From CAYONM01 sp964405325 (lineage in GTDB: Bacteria; Planctomycetota; UBA11346): DNA of 10,597 nt. The stretch spans positions 1 through 10,597 of the forward strand of contig CAYONM010000131.1 of the NCBI GenBank assembly GCA_964405325.1, written 5' to 3'. The notes beneath the pieces are model-generated. The model had not been told where the DNA came from. It saw only the letters and a program-made list of their open reading frames with translations, and made no database searches. Position 1 is the first letter of the stretch. Every line of letters begins with the position of its first letter. The position numbers and the translations under genes were made by a program. Shown one piece after another: positions 1 through 7,084 of the stretch.

Positions 1-37
1 CACCCGGCGAAGAGTGGCGAAGTCTTGAATGAATTAC

Positions 38-59
38 AAACCGGGCGCCGCCCGGTTTT
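38..59 (+). terminator. Rho-independent terminator of a gene to the left of the window
   Basis: A perfect 9-bp stem, AAACCGGGC (38-46) paired with GCCCGGTTT (50-58), has a GCC loop and ends in TTTT. This is the classic shape of an intrinsic terminator on the plus strand. Two plus frames close just before it, with TGA at 26-28 and TGA at 30-32. The first bases may therefore be the last codons of a gene lying mostly outside the window, but too little remains to name it. The A-rich left arm could also allow weak function on the minus strand. Confidence 0.7.
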
Positions 60-64
60 CGGCT

Positions 65-93
65 CTTACATCGAGGGGCAAGCCCCTCGGACC
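65..93. repeat. 29-bp direct repeat, left copy, with internal palindrome
   Basis: These 29 bases are identical to 10563-10591 at the other end of the window. The core is an 8-bp perfect inverted repeat, CGAGGGGC at 72-79 and GCCCCTCG at 82-89, separated by AA. The resemblance extends to the left: the stretch ending CCCGGTTTTCGGCTCTTA here resembles CCCGGTTTCGACTCTTA at 10391-10407. Two identical copies 10.5 kb apart, both outside genes, suggest a dispersed intergenic repeat family. Confidence 0.85.
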
Positions 94-95
94 AC

Positions 96-152
96 GAAGC
101 TGAGGCTGCGAGAACAACTTTGTCTTTACGAAGTTCTCGCAGCCTCAGCTTC
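96..152. repeat. 20-bp perfect inverted repeat (long hairpin)
   Basis: The arm GAAGCTGAGGCTGCGAGAAC (96-115) is the exact reverse complement of 133-152, with a 17-base loop between them. Inside the loop, AACTT (116-120) and AAGTT (131-135) could form an alternative inner pairing that competes with the top of the main stem. No T-run follows on either strand, so it is not a standard intrinsic terminator. It lies 3 bases after the 29-bp repeat and may belong to the same element. Confidence 0.9.
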
Positions 153-458
153 TAAAGATCAGAGGTGCCCTTAAAAGTCGAAAAAGCTCGGTCTCGATGC
201 CCGCCAGGCGAGCGCGTCCAAGCGCGAGGACCTGCGGTCCGCACCTCCGACCGAGGATCGGTTTTTGGCCTAAAATGCTCGCGAAGCGAGCAAGGTCCGA
301 CCGAGGCCGTGGGACCGGAGCCCGGCTGGCGGGTGCGCCGGAGGCGCGAGGAGGCAACGCCCCCTCTGAGGGAAGCGTCAGAGGTAACTGCTCATGCTCA
401 TTGGGCATGCTGACCGCACTTATCGGCTTTTCGCGACGAATGTGATGAGGGGTCCGGC
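153..458. other. Non-coding, hairpin-rich intergenic region
   Basis: No reading frame here looks like a protein gene; frames stay open on both strands only because the DNA is GC-rich. The region is full of short perfect hairpins: GGACC/GGTCC with a TGC loop (228-240), ACCGA/TCGGT with a GGA loop followed by TTTT (250-266), TGCTCGC/GCGAGCA with a GAA loop (276-292), GCGCC/GGCGC with a GGA loop (335-347), CCTCTGA/TCAGAGG (363-384) and CATGC/GCATG (393-409). The 11-mer TCCGACCGAGG occurs at 246-256 and again at 296-306. This could be a structured RNA or a dispersed DNA repeat; I do not recognise a known RNA family. Confidence 0.5.
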
Positions 459-803
459 CTAGCGGAAGACATTTCGTCGCCGGGCCAGGCGACCGTGTTC
501 ATCGATGGCCATCAGGTCGTAACGGATCTGGTAGCGCCATAGTTGAAAGGCTTCGACCAATTCGCGCGCGGTGCGTTGCAGTCGCGCGCGCTTGTCGTCA
601 TCGATGCTGGCCCAGGCGGCATCAAGACTGGCGCGGCGACGGACCTCGACAATCAGCAGCGTTCGCCAGCGGCTGGCGACGATGTCCAGTTCGCCATGTT
701 TACCGAACCAATTGCGCGCTTGGATACGCCAACCGCGCCAGAAGAGATGCCGGGCGGCTTGGCGCTCGGCTTGCGCACCTTTGACCAGATGGGGGGCGGG
801 CAT
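459..803 (-). CDS. yraN: YraN family (UPF0102) nuclease-fold protein
   Basis: This 114-residue protein matches the small YraN/UPF0102 family, which has a restriction-endonuclease-like (PD-(D/E)xK) fold and is proposed to act on DNA. Its exact role is not settled. Visible marks are a helical start with Glu13, the GELD motif ending at Asp40, and the IVEVRRR strand with Glu53 and Arg55. E. coli YraN also has Arg rather than Lys at that place. A helical stretch, DDDKRARLQRTARELV, follows as usual. Length is normal for the family. The ATG at 803 has no good Shine-Dalgarno sequence, and the only upstream frame extension runs into the rplS terminator, so this start is the best available. It lies downstream of rplS on the same strand but beyond that terminator, so expression needs read-through or its own unseen promoter. 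Confidence 0.85.
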   Translation of the reverse strand: MPAPHLVKGAQAERQAARHLFWRGWRIQARNWFGKHGELDIVASRWRTLLIVEVRRRASLDAAWASIDDDKRARLQRTARELVEAFQLWRYQIRYDLMAIDEHGRLARRRNVFR

Positions 804-828
804 GGCGGCTATGGTCGTGTTGTTCGAA

Positions 829-870
829 TAAAAACAATACGCGCCGCTCCCGGCAGGAAGCGGCGCGTAT
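829..870 (-). terminator. Rho-independent terminator of rplS
   Basis: On the minus strand a perfect 12-bp stem, ATACGCGCCGCT paired with AGCGGCGCGTAT (859-870 with 837-848), has a 10-base loop and is followed by TGTTTTTATT (down to 827). It begins 20 bases after the rplS stop codon. It separates rplS from yraN, whose start is a further 25 bases downstream. Confidence 0.9.
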
Positions 871-890
871 CAAAAGGCAGGGTGCGCGAT

Positions 891-1262
891 TTATTTGTCG
901 TGCTTGTGGCGGATTTTTTCCTTAACCCGGGTCGCCTTGCCGACGCGGTCGCGGAGGTAGTACAGCTTGGCGCGACGGACACGGCCTTCGCGGACAACTT
1001 CCACCTTCTGAACCTTGGGGCTGTTGGCAGGGAAAGTGCGCTCCACCCCATGTCCATCGGTGATCCGCCGCACCGTGAAGGCGGCGTTCATCAGGCCGTG
1101 ACCGCGCTTGATGCGGATGACGGTGCCGTTGAACAGCTGCACGCGCTCCTTGTCACCTTCCTTAATGCGGGTGTGCACGTTGACCGTGTCACCGACATTG
1201 AACAGGCCCAGATCGTTCTGTTGACCGTAGGTCTGTTCGACTTCTTTGATGAGATCGTTCAT
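891..1262 (-). CDS. rplS: 50S ribosomal protein L19
   Basis: The 123-residue product is L19, which sits at the 30S-50S interface of the ribosome. The family signature is clear: FNVGDTVNV near residue 20, a central AFTVRRITDGHGVERTFP, and the C-terminal RRAKLYYLRDRVGKA. The ATG at 1262 is preceded by GGAG (1269-1272) with 6 bases spacing, and the protein then starts in the normal place. A longer frame back to 1376 adds 38 residues that do not match L19 and is rejected. Two things are odd. The usual partners rpsP, rimM and trmD are not upstream. The loop before AFTV reads RGHGLMNA, about two residues longer than the E. coli form, and there is a basic tail, RHKHDK. It has its own terminator and a candidate promoter. 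Confidence 0.97.
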   Translation of the reverse strand: MNDLIKEVEQTYGQQNDLGLFNVGDTVNVHTRIKEGDKERVQLFNGTVIRIKRGHGLMNAAFTVRRITDGHGVERTFPANSPKVQKVEVVREGRVRRAKLYYLRDRVGKATRVKEKIRHKHDK

Positions 1263-1321
1263 GCTTTGCTCCAACCAATCACCCGCGAACCGGACAAGAT
1301 CCAGCTCTGGGAGGGCGCAGA

Positions 1322-1348
1322 ACTGTATGCTGTAGAAAGGGCTGTCAA
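1322..1348 (-). promoter_or_regulatory. Candidate sigma70 promoter for rplS
   Basis: The minus strand has a perfect -35 hexamer TTGACA (1348-1343) and a -10-like TACAGT (1327-1322) with a 15-bp spacer, which is shorter than ideal. The start would fall near 1315, giving a leader of about 50 bases before the rplS ATG at 1262. A separate promoter fits the absence of trmD upstream and the 149-base gap after the DUF4202 gene. Confidence 0.45.
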
Positions 1349-1411
1349 CCGTGTTGAGGTGATGGCGGCCTGCCATCGGCTGATCGACCGCTCTTGGTGC
1401 GGCATTCCCTC

Positions 1412-1952
1412 TCAGTTCGGCTCTGGCAGCGCCTTCGCGATCAGGGCTGGCAGGTCCATGGCATTCACCAGCTCCAGCCCGGACAGGCTCATCTTGCGCA
1501 TGGTCCGTTGCAGAATCCGGATGTAGCGCTCTTCGGTATAATCCGGATGCTCAGCGGCAAAGCCAGCGATCTCGCGCTCCAGAAAGACCAAGCAGGCGGC
1601 ATCTTCCAGAGCTTGGCCATCCTCGTCGCTTGCGCGCTTGCTGACCAGTTGCGCGACCCGCTCAGCCAGCTCTGGTTCGACCAGCCCCTGTAGCAGCTCG
1701 CGAGACTGTTCGCCCTGTCTGGCGTGTACGGCTTGCCGCCAACGGTGATAGCCGGCTCGGTTCATGGGGTGGCTCTCACGAGGGATCACCCAGCGTTCCA
1801 GGTGTTGGCCGCGGGCGGCAATCTGCAGGGCCGGGCTCAGCGGGGAGCGCAGGTGCCCAAGCCAGTGCTCGATGGGCCAGGGCCTGGACCTTGGGATCGT
1901 GGCGGTTGGCCTGGTCCAAGGCCTGTTGGGCGCGTTCGATGGGTGTGCTCAT
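1412..1952 (-). pseudogene. DUF4202 family protein, interrupted by a single-base frameshift
   Basis: The C-terminal part, from about 1880 to the TGA at 1412, reads as DUF4202, a conserved bacterial family of unknown function. Typical stretches are LQIAARGQHLERWVIPRES, PMNRAGYHRWR, DGQALEDAACLVFLE and ILQRTMRKMS. The start is in another frame: ATG at 1952 with GAGG (1964-1961) 8 bases before it, giving MSTPIERAQQALDQANRHDP. The two frames join if one C is removed from either CCC run near 1876-1885, producing VQALAIEHWLGHL. The whole span is 541 bases, or 180 codons plus one base, so a single extra base explains everything. It is either a recent pseudogene or a sequencing error; the rest of the frame is undamaged, which slightly favours error or a very young mutation. 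It is divergent from the U32 gene, with 61 bases between the starts. Confidence 0.75.
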
Positions 1953-2013
1953 GTGGGCAGCCTCGCTGGGGCTGTGGGGCAGACAATCCTGGCTGGCTGT
2001 ATAGCCTGCCGCG
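1953..2013. promoter_or_regulatory. Divergent intergenic region with a possible -10 for the U32 gene
   Basis: These 61 bases lie between divergent start codons. On the plus strand TATAGC (2000-2005) is a -10-like hexamer only 8 bases before the ATG at 2014, so transcription would begin at or next to the ATG. No convincing -35 is seen, and there is no Shine-Dalgarno sequence for the plus gene. On the minus strand the GAGG of the DUF4202 gene is at 1961-1964. Confidence 0.3.
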
Positions 2014-3246
2014 ATGACGCGAATAGCCCCCGAACTGCTGGCACCTGCCGGCGAGCGTGCCTGTCTGCAGGCTGCCATCGATGCTGGTGCCGATGCCGTG
2101 TACCTGGGCAGCACTCATTTCAGCATGCGGGCTGCGGCCAGGAATGTGGCGCCGGAGCAGTTGGCCGAATCGGTCCAGCGCTGCCATGATGCTGGGGTGA
2201 AAAGTTACCTGGCGGTCAATGTCACCTGTTTCCAGAGCGAATTGGCTGAGGCTGCTCGGCTCTTGGATGTGGCGGTTGCTGCTGGCGTCGACGCGGTGAT
2301 CGCAGCGGATCTCGGCATCATGACCCTGGCTCGCGAGCGGAACCTGGTGCTGCATGCCTCCACCCAACTGTCGATGGCCAATGCCACGGCCATCGCTTGG
2401 CTGTACCGGAGCTTCCAGATTGCGCGGGTGGTGTCGGCGCGGGAATGCACGCTGCCGGAACTCGTTGCCATCCAACAGGCCTTGGCCGCAGCCCGGGTGC
2501 CGGTGGAGTTGGAGATATTTGTGCATGGCGCCATGTGTGTGGCCACCAGCGGTCGCTGCTTTATGAGTGAACGGCGTTATGGCCGCAGCGCCAATCGTGG
2601 TGCCTGCTGGCAACCCTGCCGGCGCGAATATCGCATCACCGATGTGCAGGACGGGCATGAATTTCTGATCGATCAGGACAGCGTCCTTAGTCCCAAGGAT
2701 CTCTGCACGCTGCCCTTTCTCGAGCAGTTGTTGGCAGCGGGCTTCGTTTCCTGCAAGATTGAAGGCCGCATGCGCAAACCCGAATACGTCCACAGTGTGG
2801 TCAGCGTGTATCGGGAGGCCATTGATCACTGGTGCCAGTCCGGTGCCGATGTCGAATTCCAGCAGCGCAAGACCGGCTGGCTCGAGCGTCTGCAGCGGGT
2901 TTTCAATCGCGGTTTCGGCGATGGTTTTTTTATGGGCCGGCCCATCGAGCAGTGGAGCGAAGGTCAAGATAATCAAGCCACCCACCGAAAGATGTTTGTT
3001 GGTCCTGTGACCAATTTCTACGCCAAGCCGCAGGTCGCCGAAATCCAGGTGCAAAGCACGCCGATCCGACTCGGTGATATCCTGCTGGTGATCGGTGAAA
3101 CGACCGGTGTCCACGAGCAGCCCATCGAATCGATGCAGATCGACGGCCAGGCCGTGTCCGAAGCTGAGCAGGGACAGGCGGTGGGCATCGCCTGTACGGC
3201 AACGGTCCGTCGCAAGGACAAGGCCTTTGTTTTACGGCCGGGTTAA
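2014..3246 (+). CDS. U32 family protein, TrhP/YegQ-like (probable Fe-S tRNA-modification protein)
   Basis: The 410-residue protein belongs to the U32 family, historically called collagenase-like peptidases. Several members (TrhP/YegQ, RlhA, UbiU/UbiV) are now known as iron-sulfur proteins for hydroxylation of RNA or ubiquinone precursors. Visible features are PELLAPAG at the N-terminus, GADAVYLG, the EIFVHGAMC signature, and four cysteines C175, C182, C198 and C202, spaced as in YegQ and able to bind a 4Fe-4S cluster. CKIEGRMRKPEYV follows at 247-259. A short beta-type domain (about 325-410) closes the protein. It is slightly shorter than E. coli YegQ and closer in length to Bacillus YrrO-type members. 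The ATG is placed by homology: the family motif begins six residues in, although there is no ribosome-binding site. tRNA 5-hydroxyuridine synthesis is the best guess; the exact substrate is inferred. Confidence 0.85.
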   Translation: MTRIAPELLAPAGERACLQAAIDAGADAVYLGSTHFSMRAAARNVAPEQLAESVQRCHDAGVKSYLAVNVTCFQSELAEAARLLDVAVAAGVDAVIAADLGIMTLARERNLVLHASTQLSMANATAIAWLYRSFQIARVVSARECTLPELVAIQQALAAARVPVELEIFVHGAMCVATSGRCFMSERRYGRSANRGACWQPCRREYRITDVQDGHEFLIDQDSVLSPKDLCTLPFLEQLLAAGFVSCKIEGRMRKPEYVHSVVSVYREAIDHWCQSGADVEFQQRKTGWLERLQRVFNRGFGDGFFMGRPIEQWSEGQDNQATHRKMFVGPVTNFYAKPQVAEIQVQSTPIRLGDILLVIGETTGVHEQPIESMQIDGQAVSEAEQGQAVGIACTATVRRKDKAFVLRPG

Positions 3247-3294
3247 TCCAACCAGCCCCAGCGGCCAGGCAGGCGCTGGCCAGCGGCGCCCGGT
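3247..3294. repeat. Convergent gene gap with palindrome
   Basis: These 48 bases lie between the stop codons of the U32 gene (+) and arsS (-). They contain the 12-bp perfect palindrome CGCTGGCCAGCG (3274-3285) and an overlapping hairpin GGCCAG/CTGGCC (3263-3281). This could limit read-through from either side, but neither strand has the T-run of an intrinsic terminator. Confidence 0.4.
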
Positions 3295-4272
3295 TTAGCC
3301 CGCTTGGCGCCTGCCGTTCTGGCCATCCACCAGGGCGCCGCCGCAGCTGGAGCCGCAACCAGCGGTGCAGCCCAGGCAGTGGGTGCCGGTGATGATGCGA
3401 CGCTGGCGTAGCTGGCGCAGATCGAGGTCGTGGATACTTGCGCCGGTAATGGGTAGGCCTAGGGCCAGGTTGAAGTCGCAGTCGTACAGGCTGCCGTCGT
3501 AGTCGATCTCCACCTGATGGCGGCACATCAGACCGTCGATGGTGTCGGGATTGAAGGCGTTTGCGAGCCGGTCGAGATAATCGTCCAGGCCTTGTTGTTT
3601 GGCCAGATCCTGAGCGAAACGACCAATGGGCATATTGGTAATGGTGTAGAGCCCCGAGAATTTGATGTGGTAGCGCTGATACAATTCTTTGCGATATGCC
3701 GCTTCCAGGTCCGCCTGTGGACCGGGTAGGCCGGTACCGACGGGATTGTAGACCAGGTGCAGCGGCAGTTGCGGATCGCGACCATAGCCCAGTTCATTCA
3801 AGCGCTGTAGCACGATGACGCTGCTGGAGAACACGCCTTTGCCGCGTTGCTTTTCAACATTGCTCTCCAGGTAACAGGGCAGGCTGGCGACCATGGCAAC
3901 CTGCTGCTCTGCCAAGAATGACAGGCAGCCTTCCAGTTCTGGAAGCAGATGGACGGTCAGATTACTGCGAACCTGCACCGGTATCTTGCGCGCACGCAGG
4001 GCGGCCACGAAGCGTCGGAAATCCGGATGCAATTCCGGTGCGCCACCGGTGATGTCAACCTGCTGCCAGGGATGCGCGTCGACCATGTCGAGAATCCGGG
4101 CCATGGTGTCCCAGCTCATCCGCTCGGTACGTTTTGGTGATGATTCCACGTGGCAATGCCGGCAGGCCATGTTGCAGGTGCGGATGATGTTGCACTGTAG
4201 GATGCGCAGATCCTTGGCCTGCAGGCCGGTGGGATGGTGTTTTTCAAGCAACGGGTTGAAGCGATTTTCCAT
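3295..4272 (-). CDS. arsS: ArsS-type radical SAM/Cys-rich protein (TIGR04167 family)
   Basis: The 325-residue protein has the radical SAM cluster motif CNMACRHC (C33, C37, C40), the SAM-binding stretch DITGGAPELHP (73-83) and a DUF3641-type C-terminal domain. That domain carries C250, C265 and the tail CLGCTAGCGSSCGG with C299, C302, C306 and C310. This architecture is the radical SAM/Cys-rich family annotated as ArsS, reported to attach a deoxyadenosyl group to dimethylarsenite in arsenosugar synthesis. Some family members use selenocysteine in the tail; here the codons are Cys. The ATG at 4272 is chosen because the family starts at this point. A GGGAG lies 11 bases before it and overlaps the TGA of the upstream glycosyltransferase, so translation is probably coupled. 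It is the last gene of the three-gene operon. No arsM or arsR is nearby, so the arsenical substrate is inferred from the family only. Confidence 0.85.
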   Translation of the reverse strand: MENRFNPLLEKHHPTGLQAKDLRILQCNIIRTCNMACRHCHVESSPKRTERMSWDTMARILDMVDAHPWQQVDITGGAPELHPDFRRFVAALRARKIPVQVRSNLTVHLLPELEGCLSFLAEQQVAMVASLPCYLESNVEKQRGKGVFSSSVIVLQRLNELGYGRDPQLPLHLVYNPVGTGLPGPQADLEAAYRKELYQRYHIKFSGLYTITNMPIGRFAQDLAKQQGLDDYLDRLANAFNPDTIDGLMCRHQVEIDYDGSLYDCDFNLALGLPITGASIHDLDLRQLRQRRIITGTHCLGCTAGCGSSCGGALVDGQNGRRQAG

Positions 4273-4288
4273 GTTCGGATGAACTCCC

Positions 4289-7084
4289 TCAGGAAGAATA
4301 CGTCGCTGCCACCTGGGCATTGGCGTTGGCGTTGGTGAGTCCCAGTTCCAGACGACGTCGGCGCAGCAGGGTCCACAGCAGCAGCAAGACGGCTGGGCCA
4401 TGGGCCAGGGCAGTGACCCAGTAGCGTTCCATCCAGGCGCGGCCATCGTCCATGGCTAGGCCATGCAGCCAGTAAAGGGGTGCGCAGGCGGTCCATAGCA
4501 ACAGCGCCGGATGCGGCAGGAAGGGCAGCATCACCACCAGGCCGGCCAAGTACCAGGGATGCAGGGTGGGCAGGCAGAGCAGCAGTAAGGCCATGAGCTT
4601 CGCGCCCAGTTCCATGGCATCGCCACGATGCTGGCGGATCAGGACAACGCTGCCCAGAATCAGGAGGCCCACCAGGGCGCCGGCCACCAGGCTGCCGGCC
4701 TGTTCGGCGTCGATGCCAGCGGCATGCAAGGTACCGCGCAGCAGTGGCTCCAGGGCGCCATGGAAGTGTTTTTCGGTACCGAAACGGCCCAGGCTGCCAA
4801 GCAGGCCGCTGCCGGCATCCAGCACCGGCAGCAGTAGTGCCAGGGTGAGCAGTGGTGGTAGCCACAGCCAGCGTCGTCCCTGCTGTCCGAGCGATGGTGC
4901 CAGCGCCGCCACGGCGAAGGGCTTGCACAGCACCGCGACGGTGGCGGCGATGCTACCGATGGCCCCGCGGCCGCGCTGAAAGGCCCAAAGGCCGACCACC
5001 AGGGCCAGCAGCATCAGAGCGTCGTTGTGACCTTCGCCGCTGATCCAAAAGGGCAGCACCGGATTCCACGCGGCCAGCAGCAGCATGGCCGTTGGTAGGC
5101 CACGCGCGTGTAACAGCGCTGCCAATACGAGCAGGGCCAGGGCTTCGACGACCAGCATGGCCAGGCGCATACCGGTCACGTTGGGGCTGATATCGGCGAT
5201 CAGAGCCTGCGCATACAGCGCTGCGGGTGGATAGATGGCGGTCCAGTCGGGATGATTGGCGCCAGGAATCAATTCGGCAGCAGGATCATTGGCCAACAGC
5301 TCACCGGCTTCGGCAGGGGCAACCACATAAGGATTTTGCCCCAGGGCCAGCTGCCGTCCCTCGATGACGTAGCGATTGAGATCATCCGAAATTGGCAGGC
5401 CCAGGGCCAGCACCCGGCCGAGCAGAGCGAAACCGAGGATCAGGGCCAGCACGCCGCGCCCGGAGCACTGCCGCCAGCGGCTGGCCAGCAGATAGGCGCT
5501 ACCGCTCAGCAGGCCAAAACCGGCGTAGGCCAGCGGCTGCTGGGCAAAGGCCTGGGGCTGCCAGGCGACGCTACCAATCCCCAGCAACCAGACCAGGCCG
5601 CAAGCGGTCAGGGCCAGTTTGGGGGCCAAGGCGGGGCGGCTGGCTTGTAAGCAGGCCGCGCCGACCACGAAAAAGCCACTGGTATAGATCAGCAGCAAGG
5701 GCGTGGCCCAGGGTCGGCCGATGGACAGCGAGGCGATCACGCCGACCACCGCCCAGCAGCCGGCCAGTAGCTCCGGCAGGCCGGTGCTGGTGGCGGCACG
5801 GTAGGAGCCTTGCCGGGCGCCTCGCTTGGGCGTGCGGACAAAGGGGCTGACGACGCCGCGCCAGGCTTCAGCCACGGCGCGGGAATTGCTGATGGCGATG
5901 CCGGTGCCGATGGCCGCCAGCAAGGGGATGCGGGCCAGGGTCCGGTACCAGGCGCGATCGCGCAGCAGATATTGCGACACGATATAGGTGATGATGGGTG
6001 CCGACACCCCGATCACGAAAGCCAGCGCGCCCAGGCCAAGAACCCATTTCGACGGCGTCGGACACAGCAGCAGCGCCAAAGGCGCGGTGAGCAGGCTCAA
6101 CAGCATGCCGGGGTGCACCGCGTAGTGGCTCATGTGCAGCACCGAGGCGATTTTTTTATGCAGCGGCCAGGCGGAGGCCCAGACCCGTCCGGTGAGCTTG
6201 CGGGTACATTGCTGCGAACCCTTGGCCCAGCGGAATTGTTGCGCCCGGAAGGCGTGGATATCGCTGGGCAACTCGCCGGGCACCGCCAGATCCAGGCGAT
6301 AGGTGCAACGCCAGCCACGCAGCTGCACCCGGTAGGACAGGTCCAGGTCCTCGGTCAGGGTGTCGTGCTCCCAGCCACCGGCATCGTCGATGGCGGCGCG
6401 GCGCCACAGGCCGCAGGTGCCATTGAAATTCATCGCCAGGCCACCCCAGGCGCGGGCGCCTTGTTCGATGGCGAAGTGGGAGTCGATGCCAATGGCCTGG
6501 GCGCGGGTGAGCGCGTTTTCTTCGGGATTCAAATGCTCCCAGCGGCCTTGGACCAAGGCCAGGCCGTCGTCGGCCAGTAGGGGTCTGATGGCGCGCTCGA
6601 GGAAGTCCGGCTGCGGCACGAAGTCGGCATCGAAAATAGCGATGAAGGGGGCCTGGTTGCGAGCCATCCCCACCTGCAGAGCACCGGCTTTGAAACCGGT
6701 GCGATCGCGGCGCGTGATCTGTTCTGCCTGGAGGCCCTGTTCGACCAGTGCCGTCACGCCCTGGGCGCCGATGGCAACCGAGTCGTCGCTGCTGTCATCC
6801 AGCAATTGGATGTGCAAGCGGTTCCGTGGCCAGCGGAGTTCGGCCACCGCATCCAGAAGGCGGCGGACCACATCGCGTTCATTATACACCGGCAGCTGCA
6901 CCAGGACCTGGGGCAGCTGCACAGGTAGGATCCCAGCGGCTTCGTCTTGTTCGATCTGGCGTTGCTGTCGGTGTACCCGGAAAAAGCGCCACAGCAGCCA
7001 GAGGCTATGCAGGCCGTAGACGGCCAGCAGGGTCAGGGCAAGGCCATAGATGATGGCGGCTAGGATGCCGATGGCGCTGAGCAT
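4289..7084 (-). CDS. Fused membrane glycosyltransferase: cellulose-synthase-like GT2 plus GT-C domain
   Basis: The 931-residue protein joins two enzymes. Residues 1-36 hold a membrane helix. Residues 55-300 are a processive-type GT2 domain with LPVYNERD, DD at 96-97, DAD at 152-154, TED at 244-246 and QQFRW at 282-286, as in cellulose synthase and CslA-like glucomannan synthases. Several helices follow (about 315-535). From about 545 to 905 comes a polytopic GT-C region with SDDLNRY (566-572), LGQNPY and GEGHNDAL (683-690), resembling MptB/GT87 transferases that use polyprenol-phosphate sugars. The ATG at 7084 gives the membrane helix directly; a longer frame to 7201 adds only a low-complexity stretch lying inside the upstream gene. 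The start overlaps that gene by 25 bases. The tail has a short NANANA repeat from tandem hexamers (about 4317-4335). A role in making a surface or lipid-linked glycan is inferred. Confidence 0.85.
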   Translation of the reverse strand: MLSAIGILAAIIYGLALTLLAVYGLHSLWLLWRFFRVHRQQRQIEQDEAAGILPVQLPQVLVQLPVYNERDVVRRLLDAVAELRWPRNRLHIQLLDDSSDDSVAIGAQGVTALVEQGLQAEQITRRDRTGFKAGALQVGMARNQAPFIAIFDADFVPQPDFLERAIRPLLADDGLALVQGRWEHLNPEENALTRAQAIGIDSHFAIEQGARAWGGLAMNFNGTCGLWRRAAIDDAGGWEHDTLTEDLDLSYRVQLRGWRCTYRLDLAVPGELPSDIHAFRAQQFRWAKGSQQCTRKLTGRVWASAWPLHKKIASVLHMSHYAVHPGMLLSLLTAPLALLLCPTPSKWVLGLGALAFVIGVSAPIITYIVSQYLLRDRAWYRTLARIPLLAAIGTGIAISNSRAVAEAWRGVVSPFVRTPKRGARQGSYRAATSTGLPELLAGCWAVVGVIASLSIGRPWATPLLLIYTSGFFVVGAACLQASRPALAPKLALTACGLVWLLGIGSVAWQPQAFAQQPLAYAGFGLLSGSAYLLASRWRQCSGRGVLALILGFALLGRVLALGLPISDDLNRYVIEGRQLALGQNPYVVAPAEAGELLANDPAAELIPGANHPDWTAIYPPAALYAQALIADISPNVTGMRLAMLVVEALALLVLAALLHARGLPTAMLLLAAWNPVLPFWISGEGHNDALMLLALVVGLWAFQRGRGAIGSIAATVAVLCKPFAVAALAPSLGQQGRRWLWLPPLLTLALLLPVLDAGSGLLGSLGRFGTEKHFHGALEPLLRGTLHAAGIDAEQAGSLVAGALVGLLILGSVVLIRQHRGDAMELGAKLMALLLLCLPTLHPWYLAGLVVMLPFLPHPALLLWTACAPLYWLHGLAMDDGRAWMERYWVTALAHGPAVLLLLWTLLRRRRLELGLTNANANAQVAATYSS

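Noticed and set aside
1..32. C-terminal codons of an upstream plus-strand gene
   Set aside because: Two frames end here (26-28 and 30-32) and fewer than ten residues remain, so no gene can be claimed; the terminator at 38-59 is the only support.
145..408. 87-codon minus-strand frame in the left intergenic region
   Set aside because: It overlaps the hairpins and half of the 20-bp inverted repeat, competes with two plus frames, and has Pro/Arg/Ala-rich low-complexity composition.
891..1376. N-terminally extended L19
   Set aside because: The 38 extra residues do not resemble L19 and span the candidate promoter; the ATG at 1262 has a good GGAG site.
543..1526. Long open frame on the plus strand (327 codons)
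   Set aside because: It lies antisense across yraN and rplS, which are certain or near-certain genes; its protein has no family character.
1837..3114. Long open minus-strand frame (425 codons)
   Set aside because: It is antisense to the U32 gene and open only because of GC-rich third positions.
3295..4446. Longer start for the radical SAM protein
   Set aside because: The extra 58 residues overlap the end of the upstream glycosyltransferase and do not belong to the family; the ATG at 4272 fits.
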